Assembly (NCBI GenBank): GCA_023453665.1
Contig: JAEXTA010000078.1
Coordinates: 1-7,524, forward strand
Reading direction: 5' to 3'
DNA: 7,524 nt
From: Bacteroidota bacterium
GTDB taxonomy: Bacteria; Bacteroidota; Ignavibacteria; Ignavibacteriales; Ignavibacteriaceae
The notes beneath the pieces are model-generated. The model was not told the origin of the DNA. It searched no databases and worked only from the letters and a program-made list of their open reading frames with translations. How positions within the stretch are numbered: position 1 is the first letter of the stretch; every line of letters begins with the position of its first letter. The position numbers were made by a program, and so were the translations under genes. Shown here one piece after another: positions 1 to 6,838 of the stretch.

Positions 1-312
1 CCTGAAACTCCTGTAATTGCTACCCGTAAGAAAAACGGCAGCGAAGATGCTGAAGTTATTTATGATGTTGATTATGGTGACAATAAACTAAATGCACGGC
101 GGCCCGCATATCACAGGCTTGATGTAAGATTAAGCGCAATTGCGGATTACTGGGGACTTGACTGGACATTTTATCTCGATGTTATAAATGTTTATAACCG
201 TGCAAACGTTATCGGTTATGATTATTATGTTACAGATGATTTGACTTTAGGAAGAGAACCTACAAACATGTTTCCAATCCTTCCAACATTAGGATTCAGC
301 GTTAGATTTTAA
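1..312 (+). CDS. C-terminal end of a TonB-dependent-receptor-like outer-membrane protein (5' end outside the window)
   Basis: Frame 1 is open from the first base to a TAA at 310-312, giving 103 residues. The sequence has the look of the last strands of a TonB-dependent receptor barrel. An RRPAYHRLDVRLS segment is followed by an amphipathic strand WTFYLDVINVYNRANV, a loop, and a closing stretch MFPILPTLGFSVRF. The chain ends in phenylalanine, the usual C-terminal aromatic residue recognised by the BAM machinery in outer-membrane barrels. Such receptors import siderophores, cobalamin or glycans with TonB energy, but the plug domain and any substrate clue lie upstream, so no substrate can be named. 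Another large outer-membrane barrel with a similar final strand is possible. The stop lies one base before the xseA start, so the two may share a transcript. Confidence 0.75.
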   Translation, partial: PETPVIATRKKNGSEDAEVIYDVDYGDNKLNARRPAYHRLDVRLSAIADYWGLDWTFYLDVINVYNRANVIGYDYYVTDDLTLGREPTNMFPILPTLGFSVRF

Positions 313-313
313 A

Positions 314-1504
314 ATGACTAAACAAATTACCGAAGCAATATCAGTTTCCGAATTAACAAAACAAATCAAGTTTGTTCTTGAAAATGAATTTGAACAGGTA
401 AATGTTGTTGGGGAACTTTCTAACTTTAAAGCACATTATTCAGGGCATTGGTATTTCAATCTTAAAGATGCTGACTCAGTAATTTCATGTACAATGTGGA
501 AGGGAATGAACAGCTATGTGTTCTTCACACCGCAGGATGGAATGAAAGTAATTGTAAAAGGAAGATTGACATTATACCCTCCGCGCGGAAGTTACCAGAT
601 CGAAGTTCGTTCAATGAAACCTGCTGGAGTTGGCGAATTACAGGAAGCATTTGAAAAACTTAAAAAGAAACTTTCCGATGAAGGACTTTTTGATGAAGCA
701 CATAAAAGACCAATTCCTTTTATGCCGCAAAAGGTCGGAGTCGTTACAGCGATTGACGGAGCTGCATTAAGAGATATAGTGAGCATAGCAAGGAGACGAT
801 TTCCAATCATGGAATTATTCATCGCTCCGGCTAAAGTTCAGGGTTCGGGCTCGGCAGATAGTATAGTCGATGCAATTTCACTTTTGAACTCTAAAAAAAA
901 TATTGATGTGATAATTGTTGCAAGAGGCGGAGGTTCGATCGAAGACCTCTGGTCATTTAATGAAGAAAAAGTTGCACGTGCAATTTACAATTCTAAAATT
1001 CCAGTTGTAACAGGAGTTGGACACGAAGTTGATTTTACCATAGCCGATTATGTCTCAGATTTGCGGGCACCAACACCGTCTGCAGCAATAGAAATTATTA
1101 CGCCCGACAGCGAAGAAATTTTAGAAGTGATAAATGAAAATTCATCTCACCTTCTTAAACTGATCAATTCTAAAGTTCGTGATTACAAAGATATAGTTAC
1201 TTCAACTATCAATTCATATGGGTTCAGATCGCCGCGGGACCTGGTAAGAAATAAATTTCAGACACTCGATAACATGATTTATAAAATTTTTCAGTGTATA
1301 GATGTAAAATTTTTAATCACCAGGAATAAACTCAGCCTTATAGAGAGTCAAATTGGTGTTCACGATGTGCAAAAAACTTTGAAGAAGGGTTTTGTTTTAG
1401 TGAAGCAAGATGATAAATTTATAAGCAGAGCTAAGGAGTTTGTTGAAGAAAAACCGGCTCAGCTAAAGTTTTATGATAATGAAGTTACCGTCAGAAAAAA
1501 ATAA
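314..1504 (+). CDS. xseA: Exodeoxyribonuclease VII large subunit
   Basis: This is the catalytic subunit of exonuclease VII, which degrades single-stranded DNA from both ends to oligonucleotides and works with several copies of XseB. The 396 residues read in order as follows. An OB-fold DNA-binding domain spans about 10-105, with GELSNFKAHYSGHWYF at 33-48. The catalytic domain runs from about 125 and carries DGAALRDIVSIARRRFP, ARGGGSIEDLWSFNEEK, GVGHEVDFTIAD and LRAPTPSAAIE. D154, R204, H237 and D240 line up with the residues shown to be essential in E. coli XseA (D155, R205, H238, D241), so the enzyme should be active. A helical part at about 265-348 and a C-terminal strand segment from about 350 (TLKKGFVLV) follow. 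It is roughly 60 residues shorter than the E. coli protein (456), and the loss falls in the helical stalk. No clear Shine-Dalgarno precedes the ATG; it starts one base after the upstream stop, so coupled translation is likely. Confidence 0.97.
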   Translation: MTKQITEAISVSELTKQIKFVLENEFEQVNVVGELSNFKAHYSGHWYFNLKDADSVISCTMWKGMNSYVFFTPQDGMKVIVKGRLTLYPPRGSYQIEVRSMKPAGVGELQEAFEKLKKKLSDEGLFDEAHKRPIPFMPQKVGVVTAIDGAALRDIVSIARRRFPIMELFIAPAKVQGSGSADSIVDAISLLNSKKNIDVIIVARGGGSIEDLWSFNEEKVARAIYNSKIPVVTGVGHEVDFTIADYVSDLRAPTPSAAIEIITPDSEEILEVINENSSHLLKLINSKVRDYKDIVTSTINSYGFRSPRDLVRNKFQTLDNMIYKIFQCIDVKFLITRNKLSLIESQIGVHDVQKTLKKGFVLVKQDDKFISRAKEFVEEKPAQLKFYDNEVTVRKK

Positions 1505-1518
1505 TTCAATCTTATTTT

Positions 1519-1752
1519 ATGCCTAAAAAAATTGTCAAAGATTCATTCGAAACTAAACTAAAAAGGCTCGAAGAAATATCATCGCTTCTTGAAAGTGAAT
1601 CAACAGGATTAGAGGAATCAATTGCCCTTTTTGAGGAAGGTATGCTTCTCTCAAAAACCTGTATGAAGACTCTTAAAGAAGCTGAATTAAAAATTACAAC
1701 ATTAAAAAATAATCTGACCGAATTGAATTTTACCGAAGATTCAGAAGAATAA
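1519..1752 (+). CDS. xseB: Exodeoxyribonuclease VII small subunit
   Basis: This 77-residue protein is the small, all-helical subunit that binds the stalk of XseA and is needed for exonuclease VII activity. The family signature is clear: FETKLKRLEEISSLLESES at 10-28, then GLEESIALFEEGMLLSKTC at 30-48 and LKEAELKI at 52-59. These form two antiparallel helices followed by a short acidic tail. Length matches the family (E. coli XseB is 80 residues). It begins 14 bases after the xseA stop, so the two subunits are surely co-transcribed. The leader is AT-rich (TTCAATCTTATTTT) with no Shine-Dalgarno, as often seen in Bacteroidota-like genomes. Confidence 0.95.
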   Translation: MPKKIVKDSFETKLKRLEEISSLLESESTGLEESIALFEEGMLLSKTCMKTLKEAELKITTLKNNLTELNFTEDSEE

Positions 1753-1757
1753 TATAA

Positions 1758-1762
1758 CGGAG
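1758..1762 (+). promoter_or_regulatory. Ribosome binding site that sets the dxs start
   Basis: CGGAG (core GGAG at 1759-1762) lies 8 bases before the ATG at 1771 but only 2 bases before an in-frame GTG at 1765. The spacing favours ATG 1771 as the real dxs start. It is one of only three recognisable Shine-Dalgarno sequences in the window; the others precede rplU and rpmA. Confidence 0.6.
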
Positions 1763-1770
1763 TAGTGATA

Positions 1771-3690
1771 ATGTTAGACCCTGAAAAGTATGAAATACTT
1801 TCAAAAGTAAATGTTCCAGCCGACATCAGAAATCTTGATGTGCCGCAATTAAAAATATTATGTACTGATATCCGGAATTTTATGGTTGATACAATATCAG
1901 AAGTCGGCGGACACTTCGGAGGCGGACTAGGTACAGTAGAACTTACTGTAGCACTTCACAGAGTATTCAACACACCGGAAGATTTAATAGTTTGGGATAC
2001 AGGACACCAGGCATACCCGCATAAAATTTTAACAGGAAGAAAAGAATTACTAAAAACAATCCGACAACTTAATGGTATAAGCGGATTCTTAAAAAGAAGT
2101 GAAAGTGAATACGACACTTTTGGTGCTGGACATGCCTCAACATCTATTTCTGCAGCACTCGGTATGGCTGTCGCACGTGATATTCATAAAGAAAATAAAA
2201 AAGTTGTTGCCGTAATTGGTGATGGAGCAATGACAGGCGGAATGGCTTATGAAGCTATGAATAATTCAGGTATCATAAAATCAGACATCATTGTTGTACT
2301 TAATGACAATAACATGTCGATTGCACCAAATGTTTGGCAGATTTCAAATTATTTTACTGAAATGATAGCACATCCTGACTACAATAAATTTAAAGGACAG
2401 ATCTGGGATCTTACAGGAAAGCTTGATCAGTTTGGTGATAGACTCAGAAAAATTGCAGTGAGATTAGAAAATGGAATTAAAGCGGTAATCACTCCGGGAA
2501 TGTTATTTGAAGCACTTGGCTTCAGGTATTTCGGTCCTTTGAACGGACACAACATTCACCAGATGGTAAAAATATTCGAACAGGTCAAAGACCTTAAAGG
2601 TCCGATTCTGGTTCACGCATTAACACAAAAAGGAAAAGGTTATAAACCAGCCGAAGGTCATGTACAAAGACTTCACGCATCAACTCCGTTTGATAAATTG
2701 ACCGGCAAAGCATATAAGAAAGCAGGTGCAGCGCCATCATATACTTCAATATTTGGAAACGCGCTTGCTGAAATAGTAAAAGATAATCCTAATGTTGTGG
2801 GTATCACAGGTGCTATGCCTGACGGAACCGGACTTGATATACTGCAAAATAAGTTTCCTCATAATTATATAGATGTCGGAATTGCTGAAGAACATGCTGT
2901 TACATTTGCTGCTGGCATGGCAACGCAAAACGTAATTCCTGTTGTTGCGATATACTCTACTTTCCTCCAGAGAGGATTTGACCAGATTGTCCACGATGTA
3001 AGTTTGCAAAAACTTCACGTGATTTTTGTACTTGACAGAGCGGGTCTTGTAGGAGCTGACGGACCTACACATCACGGTGCGTTCGATATAACATATCTCC
3101 GGATGATTCCCGGTATGGTTATAATGGCACCTAAGGATGAAGCCGAATTAAGGGATATGTTATACACTGCAGTAAAATATGAAAAAGGACCGATTGCACT
3201 CCGATATCCAAGAGGTTCCGCATTGGGTGTACCGTTACACGATGGCTTTACAAATCTTGAAATCGGCAAAGGCGAGATAATAAAGAAAGGTAATGACATT
3301 GCATTGTTAGCAATCGGATCAATGGTTCAGTATTCAATTCTTGCAGCTGAAAAATTGGAGAGCGAAGGGGTTCACTGCGAAGTTGTAAATATGAGATTTG
3401 CAAAACCACTCGACACTGAATTGCTTGATGATATTGCAAAACGATTTAACAAAATTATGACTTTAGAAGAAAATGCATTGGTTGGCGGATTTGGTTCCGG
3501 TGTAATTGAATATTTTAACGAGAAAAATTATAAGAATGATGTGTTGAGAATTGGTTTACCCGATTCATTTGTTGATCACGGTACTCAGGAAGAATTACAC
3601 AAACTTCTTGGGATTGATCCTGCAGGAATAGCAGAAAAAGTTAAGAGTCACTGTCAAAAGAAGAATGTTAAACATGGAATGGCAGTATGA
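1771..3690 (+). CDS. dxs: 1-deoxy-D-xylulose-5-phosphate synthase
   Basis: This cytoplasmic thiamine-diphosphate enzyme condenses pyruvate with glyceraldehyde 3-phosphate, releasing CO2, to make DXP, the entry step of the MEP isoprenoid pathway and a precursor of thiamine and pyridoxal. The 639 residues (from ATG 1771) contain all three transketolase-like domains. The N-terminal part has GGHFGGGLGTVEL (H48), WDTGHQAYPHKILTGR (H79), and the cofactor motif GDGAMTGG (D151) through LNDNNMSI (N180). H302 follows in LHASTPFD. The pyrimidine-binding domain has GIAEEHAVTFAAG with the catalytic E373, Y395, R401, R423 and ADGPTHHGAFD (D430, H434), then LRYPRG (R481). A C-terminal transketolase domain spans about 505-625. 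These match E. coli H49, D152, N181, H299, E370, Y392, R398, R420, D427, H431 and R478, so it should be fully active. An in-frame GTG at 1765 would add two residues but sits too close to the GGAG. The end overlaps the next gene by ATGA. Confidence 0.97.
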   Translation: MLDPEKYEILSKVNVPADIRNLDVPQLKILCTDIRNFMVDTISEVGGHFGGGLGTVELTVALHRVFNTPEDLIVWDTGHQAYPHKILTGRKELLKTIRQLNGISGFLKRSESEYDTFGAGHASTSISAALGMAVARDIHKENKKVVAVIGDGAMTGGMAYEAMNNSGIIKSDIIVVLNDNNMSIAPNVWQISNYFTEMIAHPDYNKFKGQIWDLTGKLDQFGDRLRKIAVRLENGIKAVITPGMLFEALGFRYFGPLNGHNIHQMVKIFEQVKDLKGPILVHALTQKGKGYKPAEGHVQRLHASTPFDKLTGKAYKKAGAAPSYTSIFGNALAEIVKDNPNVVGITGAMPDGTGLDILQNKFPHNYIDVGIAEEHAVTFAAGMATQNVIPVVAIYSTFLQRGFDQIVHDVSLQKLHVIFVLDRAGLVGADGPTHHGAFDITYLRMIPGMVIMAPKDEAELRDMLYTAVKYEKGPIALRYPRGSALGVPLHDGFTNLEIGKGEIIKKGNDIALLAIGSMVQYSILAAEKLESEGVHCEVVNMRFAKPLDTELLDDIAKRFNKIMTLEENALVGGFGSGVIEYFNEKNYKNDVLRIGLPDSFVDHGTQEELHKLLGIDPAGIAEKVKSHCQKKNVKHGMAV

Positions 3691-4688
3691 ACAAAACTAA
3701 AGTCGGAATAATAGGGCTTGGAGGAATTGCACAACTTGTACATCTTCCAAATCTTGTAAAGATGAACAATGTAATGGTTTCGGCCGTAGCTGAAGTAAAA
3801 AAAAGCAGGCTGGATACAATTGCAGATAAGTTTAATATTCAGGAACGTTATACAAATTATAGCGACCTTCTGGAAAAATCTGATTGTGATGCGGTTATAA
3901 TCGCTACACCGACGCACACACATAAAGACATAGCTATCGAATGTCTTAAAGCAAAAAAAGATGTATTGGTTGAAAAGCCTTTAGCACGTTCTTATGAAGA
4001 TGCGAAACCAATAATCGATGCAGCGAAAAAAAATAAACGTCAGATAATGGTTGGAATGAATCTCCGTTTCAGACCGGATGCAATGATTCTGCGCAGCCTG
4101 ATTAACTCCGGTGAAATCGGCAGCCCCTTTTATATTAAATGCGGCTGGATAAGACGACAGAGCAGCAGTGAAAAATGGTTTACAAAAAGAGAAGAATCAG
4201 GTGGCGGGGTTATAATAGACCTTTCAATTTTACTTTTGGATCTCTCGTTGTGGTTGCTTGATTATCCGCCGGTTGAAACTGTAACAACACAAAGTTTTTA
4301 CCATAACACAAAAAATGTCGAAGACACTTCTGTAAGTTTCCTGAGATGTAAAAACCAGGAATTAATCAGCCTGGAGACAAGCTGGTCACTTCCGCTTGAA
4401 AAAGATATTTTTTATTTGACGGTTTATGGTTCGAAAGGAAATGCTTCACTAAATCCATTCAGAGTAAGCAAAAAAATTGATGAAAATTTTGTAGATCTTA
4501 CTCCATCCCAGGTTGAGAACAGTTTAACCTTATTTAAAAAATCTTATCAGAACGAACTAAAAAGTTTTATTGGAGCTGTAAGAGGTCTTAACCCCGTATT
4601 TTCATCCGGCGATGAAGCATTGTCGCGTATGAAAGTAATTGATGCTATGTATGAATCAGCAGCAAAAAAATCTGAAATTAAAATATGA
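3687..4688 (+). CDS. Gfo/Idh/MocA-family oxidoreductase lacking the usual catalytic histidine
   Basis: The protein has 333 residues and no signal peptide, so it is cytoplasmic. An N-terminal Rossmann fold for NAD(P) is marked by VGIIGLGGIAQ at 6-16, the strand DAVIIATPTHTH at 68-79, and the family's EKP motif (VEKPLA, K97). The second half is the alpha/beta substrate domain: VGMNLRFRP, SGEIGSPFYIKCGW, then GGGVIIDLSILLLDLSLWLL from 172. Members usually read GGG..D.G.H..D here, with the Asp and His contacting substrate as in Bacillus inositol dehydrogenase (D172, H176). D178 is kept, but glycine has become S180 and histidine L182. It may therefore use an altered mechanism, act on an unusual substrate, or be non-catalytic. 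Substrate is unknown; relatives oxidise or epimerise sugars, inositols and sugar nucleotides. It overlaps dxs and the regulator gene by 4 bases each (ATGA), so it is a coupled operon member. Confidence 0.92.
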   Translation: MNKTKVGIIGLGGIAQLVHLPNLVKMNNVMVSAVAEVKKSRLDTIADKFNIQERYTNYSDLLEKSDCDAVIIATPTHTHKDIAIECLKAKKDVLVEKPLARSYEDAKPIIDAAKKNKRQIMVGMNLRFRPDAMILRSLINSGEIGSPFYIKCGWIRRQSSSEKWFTKREESGGGVIIDLSILLLDLSLWLLDYPPVETVTTQSFYHNTKNVEDTSVSFLRCKNQELISLETSWSLPLEKDIFYLTVYGSKGNASLNPFRVSKKIDENFVDLTPSQVENSLTLFKKSYQNELKSFIGAVRGLNPVFSSGDEALSRMKVIDAMYESAAKKSEIKI

Positions 4689-5374
4689 AAAAAGTACTGT
4701 TAGTCGATGACGAAAAAGATATTGTTGAATTTCTTCAATACAATCTTAAGCAGGAAGGCTTTGATGTAATTACCGGATATAACGGTGAAGAAGCACTTGC
4801 AAAAGTTAAAGACTCTCCTGATTTAATTATTCTTGATATTATGATGCCTAAACTGAATGGCTATGAAGTCTGCAAAAAAATAAGAACTATGAAAGGTTTT
4901 GAACAAACTCCGATTATATTTCTTACAGCAAAGTCAGGTGAAATGGATGAGATATTAGGACTTGAGCTTGGCGCAAATGATTATATACAAAAACCGATTT
5001 CACCTAAAAAATTAATAGCGCGTGTTAAATCAAACCTTCGCAATACTGAACATCCAGCCGAAGAAAAAAATGAACCTGTTAGAATTAAAATTGGTCCGCT
5101 TGATATCAACAGGGAGAAATATTCAATTCATATAAACGGAATTGAAAAAGTTTTTCCGCGTAAAGAATTTGAAGTGTTATACTACCTAGCAAATACCCCC
5201 GGACGTGTATTCAGCAGGGATGTAATTCTCAAAGACGTTTGGGGAAGCGATGTTTATGTTGTTGACCGCACTGTTGATGTTCATATCAGAAAGATAAGAG
5301 AGAAGTTAGCTGAATATGCGGATCTAATCGAAACCGTAAAAGGAGTGGGATACAGATTTAAAAGTGTGGAATGA
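4685..5374 (+). CDS. OmpR/PhoB-family response regulator
   Basis: This 229-residue transcription factor is phosphorylated by a partner kinase, almost certainly the one encoded directly downstream. The receiver domain (about 1-120) has the acidic pair D8-D9 in LLVDDEKDIVEFL, the phosphoacceptor D51 in LIILDIMMPKLNGYEV, the switch threonine T81 in IIFLTAKSG and the lysine K103 in DYIQKPISP. A short linker (TEHPAEEKNEP) leads to a winged-helix domain of OmpR type at about 131-227. This has FPRKEFEVLYYLANTPGRVF, the recognition-helix segment VVDRTVDVHIRKIREKL at 192-208, and the wing VKGVGYRF. All residues needed for phosphorylation are present. Similarity is strongest to the PhoB/PhoP type, but no phosphate-transport gene lies nearby, so its regulon cannot be named. 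Start ATG overlaps the preceding stop as ATGA, without a Shine-Dalgarno. Confidence 0.97.
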   Translation: MKKVLLVDDEKDIVEFLQYNLKQEGFDVITGYNGEEALAKVKDSPDLIILDIMMPKLNGYEVCKKIRTMKGFEQTPIIFLTAKSGEMDEILGLELGANDYIQKPISPKKLIARVKSNLRNTEHPAEEKNEPVRIKIGPLDINREKYSIHINGIEKVFPRKEFEVLYYLANTPGRVFSRDVILKDVWGSDVYVVDRTVDVHIRKIREKLAEYADLIETVKGVGYRFKSVE

Positions 5375-6392
5375 GTTAAAGTCCAATCTTAGATCAGCCT
5401 CGGTATATCTAAAAGATTTTTTTCTTTTCTTCGTAATCATTTCTTTACTAATAATTTTAAGTGTTGATGGATTCTGGAATATATTCCTGTTGCTTGCCGG
5501 AGTAATTTTATTCGGTATAATATTGTTGAATGGTGTGGGTCAAAAGCGGCGATTAGAATTAAATGAAATCAAATCTATAATTTCTAACATTAGAAATAAC
5601 TATTACATTACACCGGAACAAATAACCCTGCATACTAATCTGAAAATATTACAGGATGAAATACAACGGATGTTTGAAAAAGCAAAAGGCGATATTGATT
5701 ATCTTCAGAAACTTGAAAAAATGAGAACCGAATTTCTTGCCAACGTTTCACATGAATTAAGGACACCTATTTTTGCAATACAGGGTTATATCGAAACACT
5801 CATCAATGGTGCAATAGACGATAAAAATGTCAACAGAAATTTTCTGGATAAAGCAAATCATCATACACTAAACCTTAGTAACTTATTAAATGATCTTATT
5901 GATATATCAATGATTGAATCCGGTGAGATGAGGATGAGTTACCGTTACTTCAATTTTAATGATTATATGCTGCCGCTGATCCAGGAAATAACCCCAATGG
6001 CAAAAGAAAAAAATATTGAGCTGATTTATAAACCGGCGAGAGAAAATCTTCAACTATTTGGTGATAAAAACAGGTTAAGACAGGTTTTCATTAATCTGAT
6101 TCAAAATGCAATAAAATATACCGAAGAGGGAAGGGTAGAAGTAGTAGTTGAAGAAGAAAACAAATTTGCTAAAATAGTCATTAGCGATACAGGAATTGGA
6201 ATTCCGCAGGAAGATTTAGCAAGGATTTTTGAAAGGTTTTACAGGGTGGATAAAGCCCGGTCCAAAGCAGCTGGTGGAACGGGTCTGGGATTAGCCATAG
6301 TTAAACATATACTGGATGCACATGGGACAAAAATCGAGGTTAAAAGTGAGCTTGGTAAAGGCAGTGAATTCTCGTTCAAGCTTAAAAAATAA
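5364..6392 (+). CDS. Membrane sensor histidine kinase with minimal periplasmic part
   Basis: This 342-residue kinase is the likely partner of the regulator just upstream. It has a short cytoplasmic N-terminus, a first membrane helix at about 18-34 (FFLFFVIISLLIILSV), a turn of only some five residues, and a second helix at about 39-57 (NIFLLLAGVILFGIILL). A linker to about 113 contains LQDEIQRMFEKAKGDI, faintly like the end of a HAMP domain. HisKA follows with FLANVSHELRTPIFAIQGY (phosphoacceptor H130). The ATPase domain has the N box RLRQVFINLIQNAIKY (N248), SDTGIGIP (D275), FERFYRVD and GGTGLGLAIVKH. All catalytic boxes are intact. There is no PAS domain and no periplasmic sensor. The start is a GTG: an in-frame stop lies at 5337-5339, no ATG occurs before about codon 104, and only this start keeps both helices. 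It overlaps the regulator gene by 11 bases. Confidence 0.95.
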   Translation: MWNELKSNLRSASVYLKDFFLFFVIISLLIILSVDGFWNIFLLLAGVILFGIILLNGVGQKRRLELNEIKSIISNIRNNYYITPEQITLHTNLKILQDEIQRMFEKAKGDIDYLQKLEKMRTEFLANVSHELRTPIFAIQGYIETLINGAIDDKNVNRNFLDKANHHTLNLSNLLNDLIDISMIESGEMRMSYRYFNFNDYMLPLIQEITPMAKEKNIELIYKPARENLQLFGDKNRLRQVFINLIQNAIKYTEEGRVEVVVEEENKFAKIVISDTGIGIPQEDLARIFERFYRVDKARSKAAGGTGLGLAIVKHILDAHGTKIEVKSELGKGSEFSFKLKK

Positions 6393-6453
6393 GATTTCCT
6401 CCTAAATGAGCATAAATTGAGGGGGTATATCAATAAATATTTTTCATTAAAAT

Positions 6454-6481
6454 TTGACATATATACACATCATATTTAAAT
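6454..6481 (+). promoter_or_regulatory. Possible promoter for rplU-rpmA
   Basis: The 123-base gap between the kinase stop and rplU contains an exact TTGACA at 6454-6459 (preceded by T, so it also reads TTTG as in Bacteroidetes -33 boxes). A weak AT-rich -10 candidate, TTAAAT at 6476-6481, sits 16 bases downstream. The -10 is not close to TATAAT, nor is there a TAnnTTTG element, so only the -35-like half is convincing. The region is otherwise AT-rich and holds no recognisable riboswitch or leader peptide. A promoter is expected here because ribosomal genes follow an unrelated operon. Confidence 0.4.
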
Positions 6482-6515
6482 TAGCAATTCAATTTTTAGA
6501 AATTTTGAGGTAGAA

Positions 6516-6824
6516 ATGTTTGCTGTCGTTGATATTAAAGGACAACAGTTTAAGGTATCAGAAAATTCAACTTATTACGTTCCAAGACTTCAGGAAAGTC
6601 CTGAATCAAATGTTTCATTTCAAAGTGTGATTTTAATTGGTGATGAAAAGGGAACAAAGGTTGGCTCGCCATTTCTTAGCGGCGTTAAAGTTTCTGCAAA
6701 AGTACTTGAACATGTAAAAGATGAAAAGGTATTAGTATTTAAGAAGAAGAGAAGAATCGGTTACAAGAAAAAAAATGGTCATCGTCAGCAGTTAACCAAA
6801 ATTGAAGTAACTAAGATCGGATAA
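6516..6824 (+). CDS. rplU: 50S ribosomal protein L21
   Basis: L21 is a primary 23S rRNA-binding protein of the large ribosomal subunit. The 102 residues match the family in length (E. coli 103) and pattern. It opens with the strand FAVVDIKGQQFKVSEN at 2-17, has a central beta-barrel with SVILIGDEKGTKVGSPFLSG, and ends in the basic rRNA-binding tail FKKKRRIGYKKKNGHRQQLT followed by KIEVTKI. The ATG is preceded by GAGG at 6507-6510 with a 5-base spacer, a good ribosome binding site. It is the first gene of the widely conserved rplU-rpmA pair and is followed by rpmA after 14 bases. Confidence 0.98.
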   Translation: MFAVVDIKGQQFKVSENSTYYVPRLQESPESNVSFQSVILIGDEKGTKVGSPFLSGVKVSAKVLEHVKDEKVLVFKKKRRIGYKKKNGHRQQLTKIEVTKIG

Positions 6825-6838
6825 AACAGGAGATAATT

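Noticed and set aside
893..900. Run of eight A in xseA (and another at 4026-4033 in the oxidoreductase) as a slippage or frameshift site
   Set aside because: Both genes stay in frame with conserved sequence on both sides, and such runs are common in AT-rich genes.
1765..1767. GTG as the dxs start, two codons upstream of the ATG
   Set aside because: It lies only two bases from the GGAG, whereas ATG 1771 has an 8-base spacer.
2746..3075. Minus-strand open frame inside dxs, and similar ones at 592-822, 1512-1826, 3072-3299, 3248-3439, 3654-3923 and 6239-6460
   Set aside because: They lie antisense to well-conserved genes, show no recognisable domains, and have the composition expected of shadow frames.
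6398..6422. CCTC and GAGG complementary segments just after the kinase gene, a possible terminator
   Set aside because: The stem is only four pairs with a loop of about 17 bases, and no clean T-run follows directly; it is too weak to call.
6393..6515. Ribosomal-protein leader RNA or riboswitch upstream of rplU
   Set aside because: The gap is short and AT-rich with no stable paired structure that I can see; if the -35-like box is real, the leader would be only about 30 bases.
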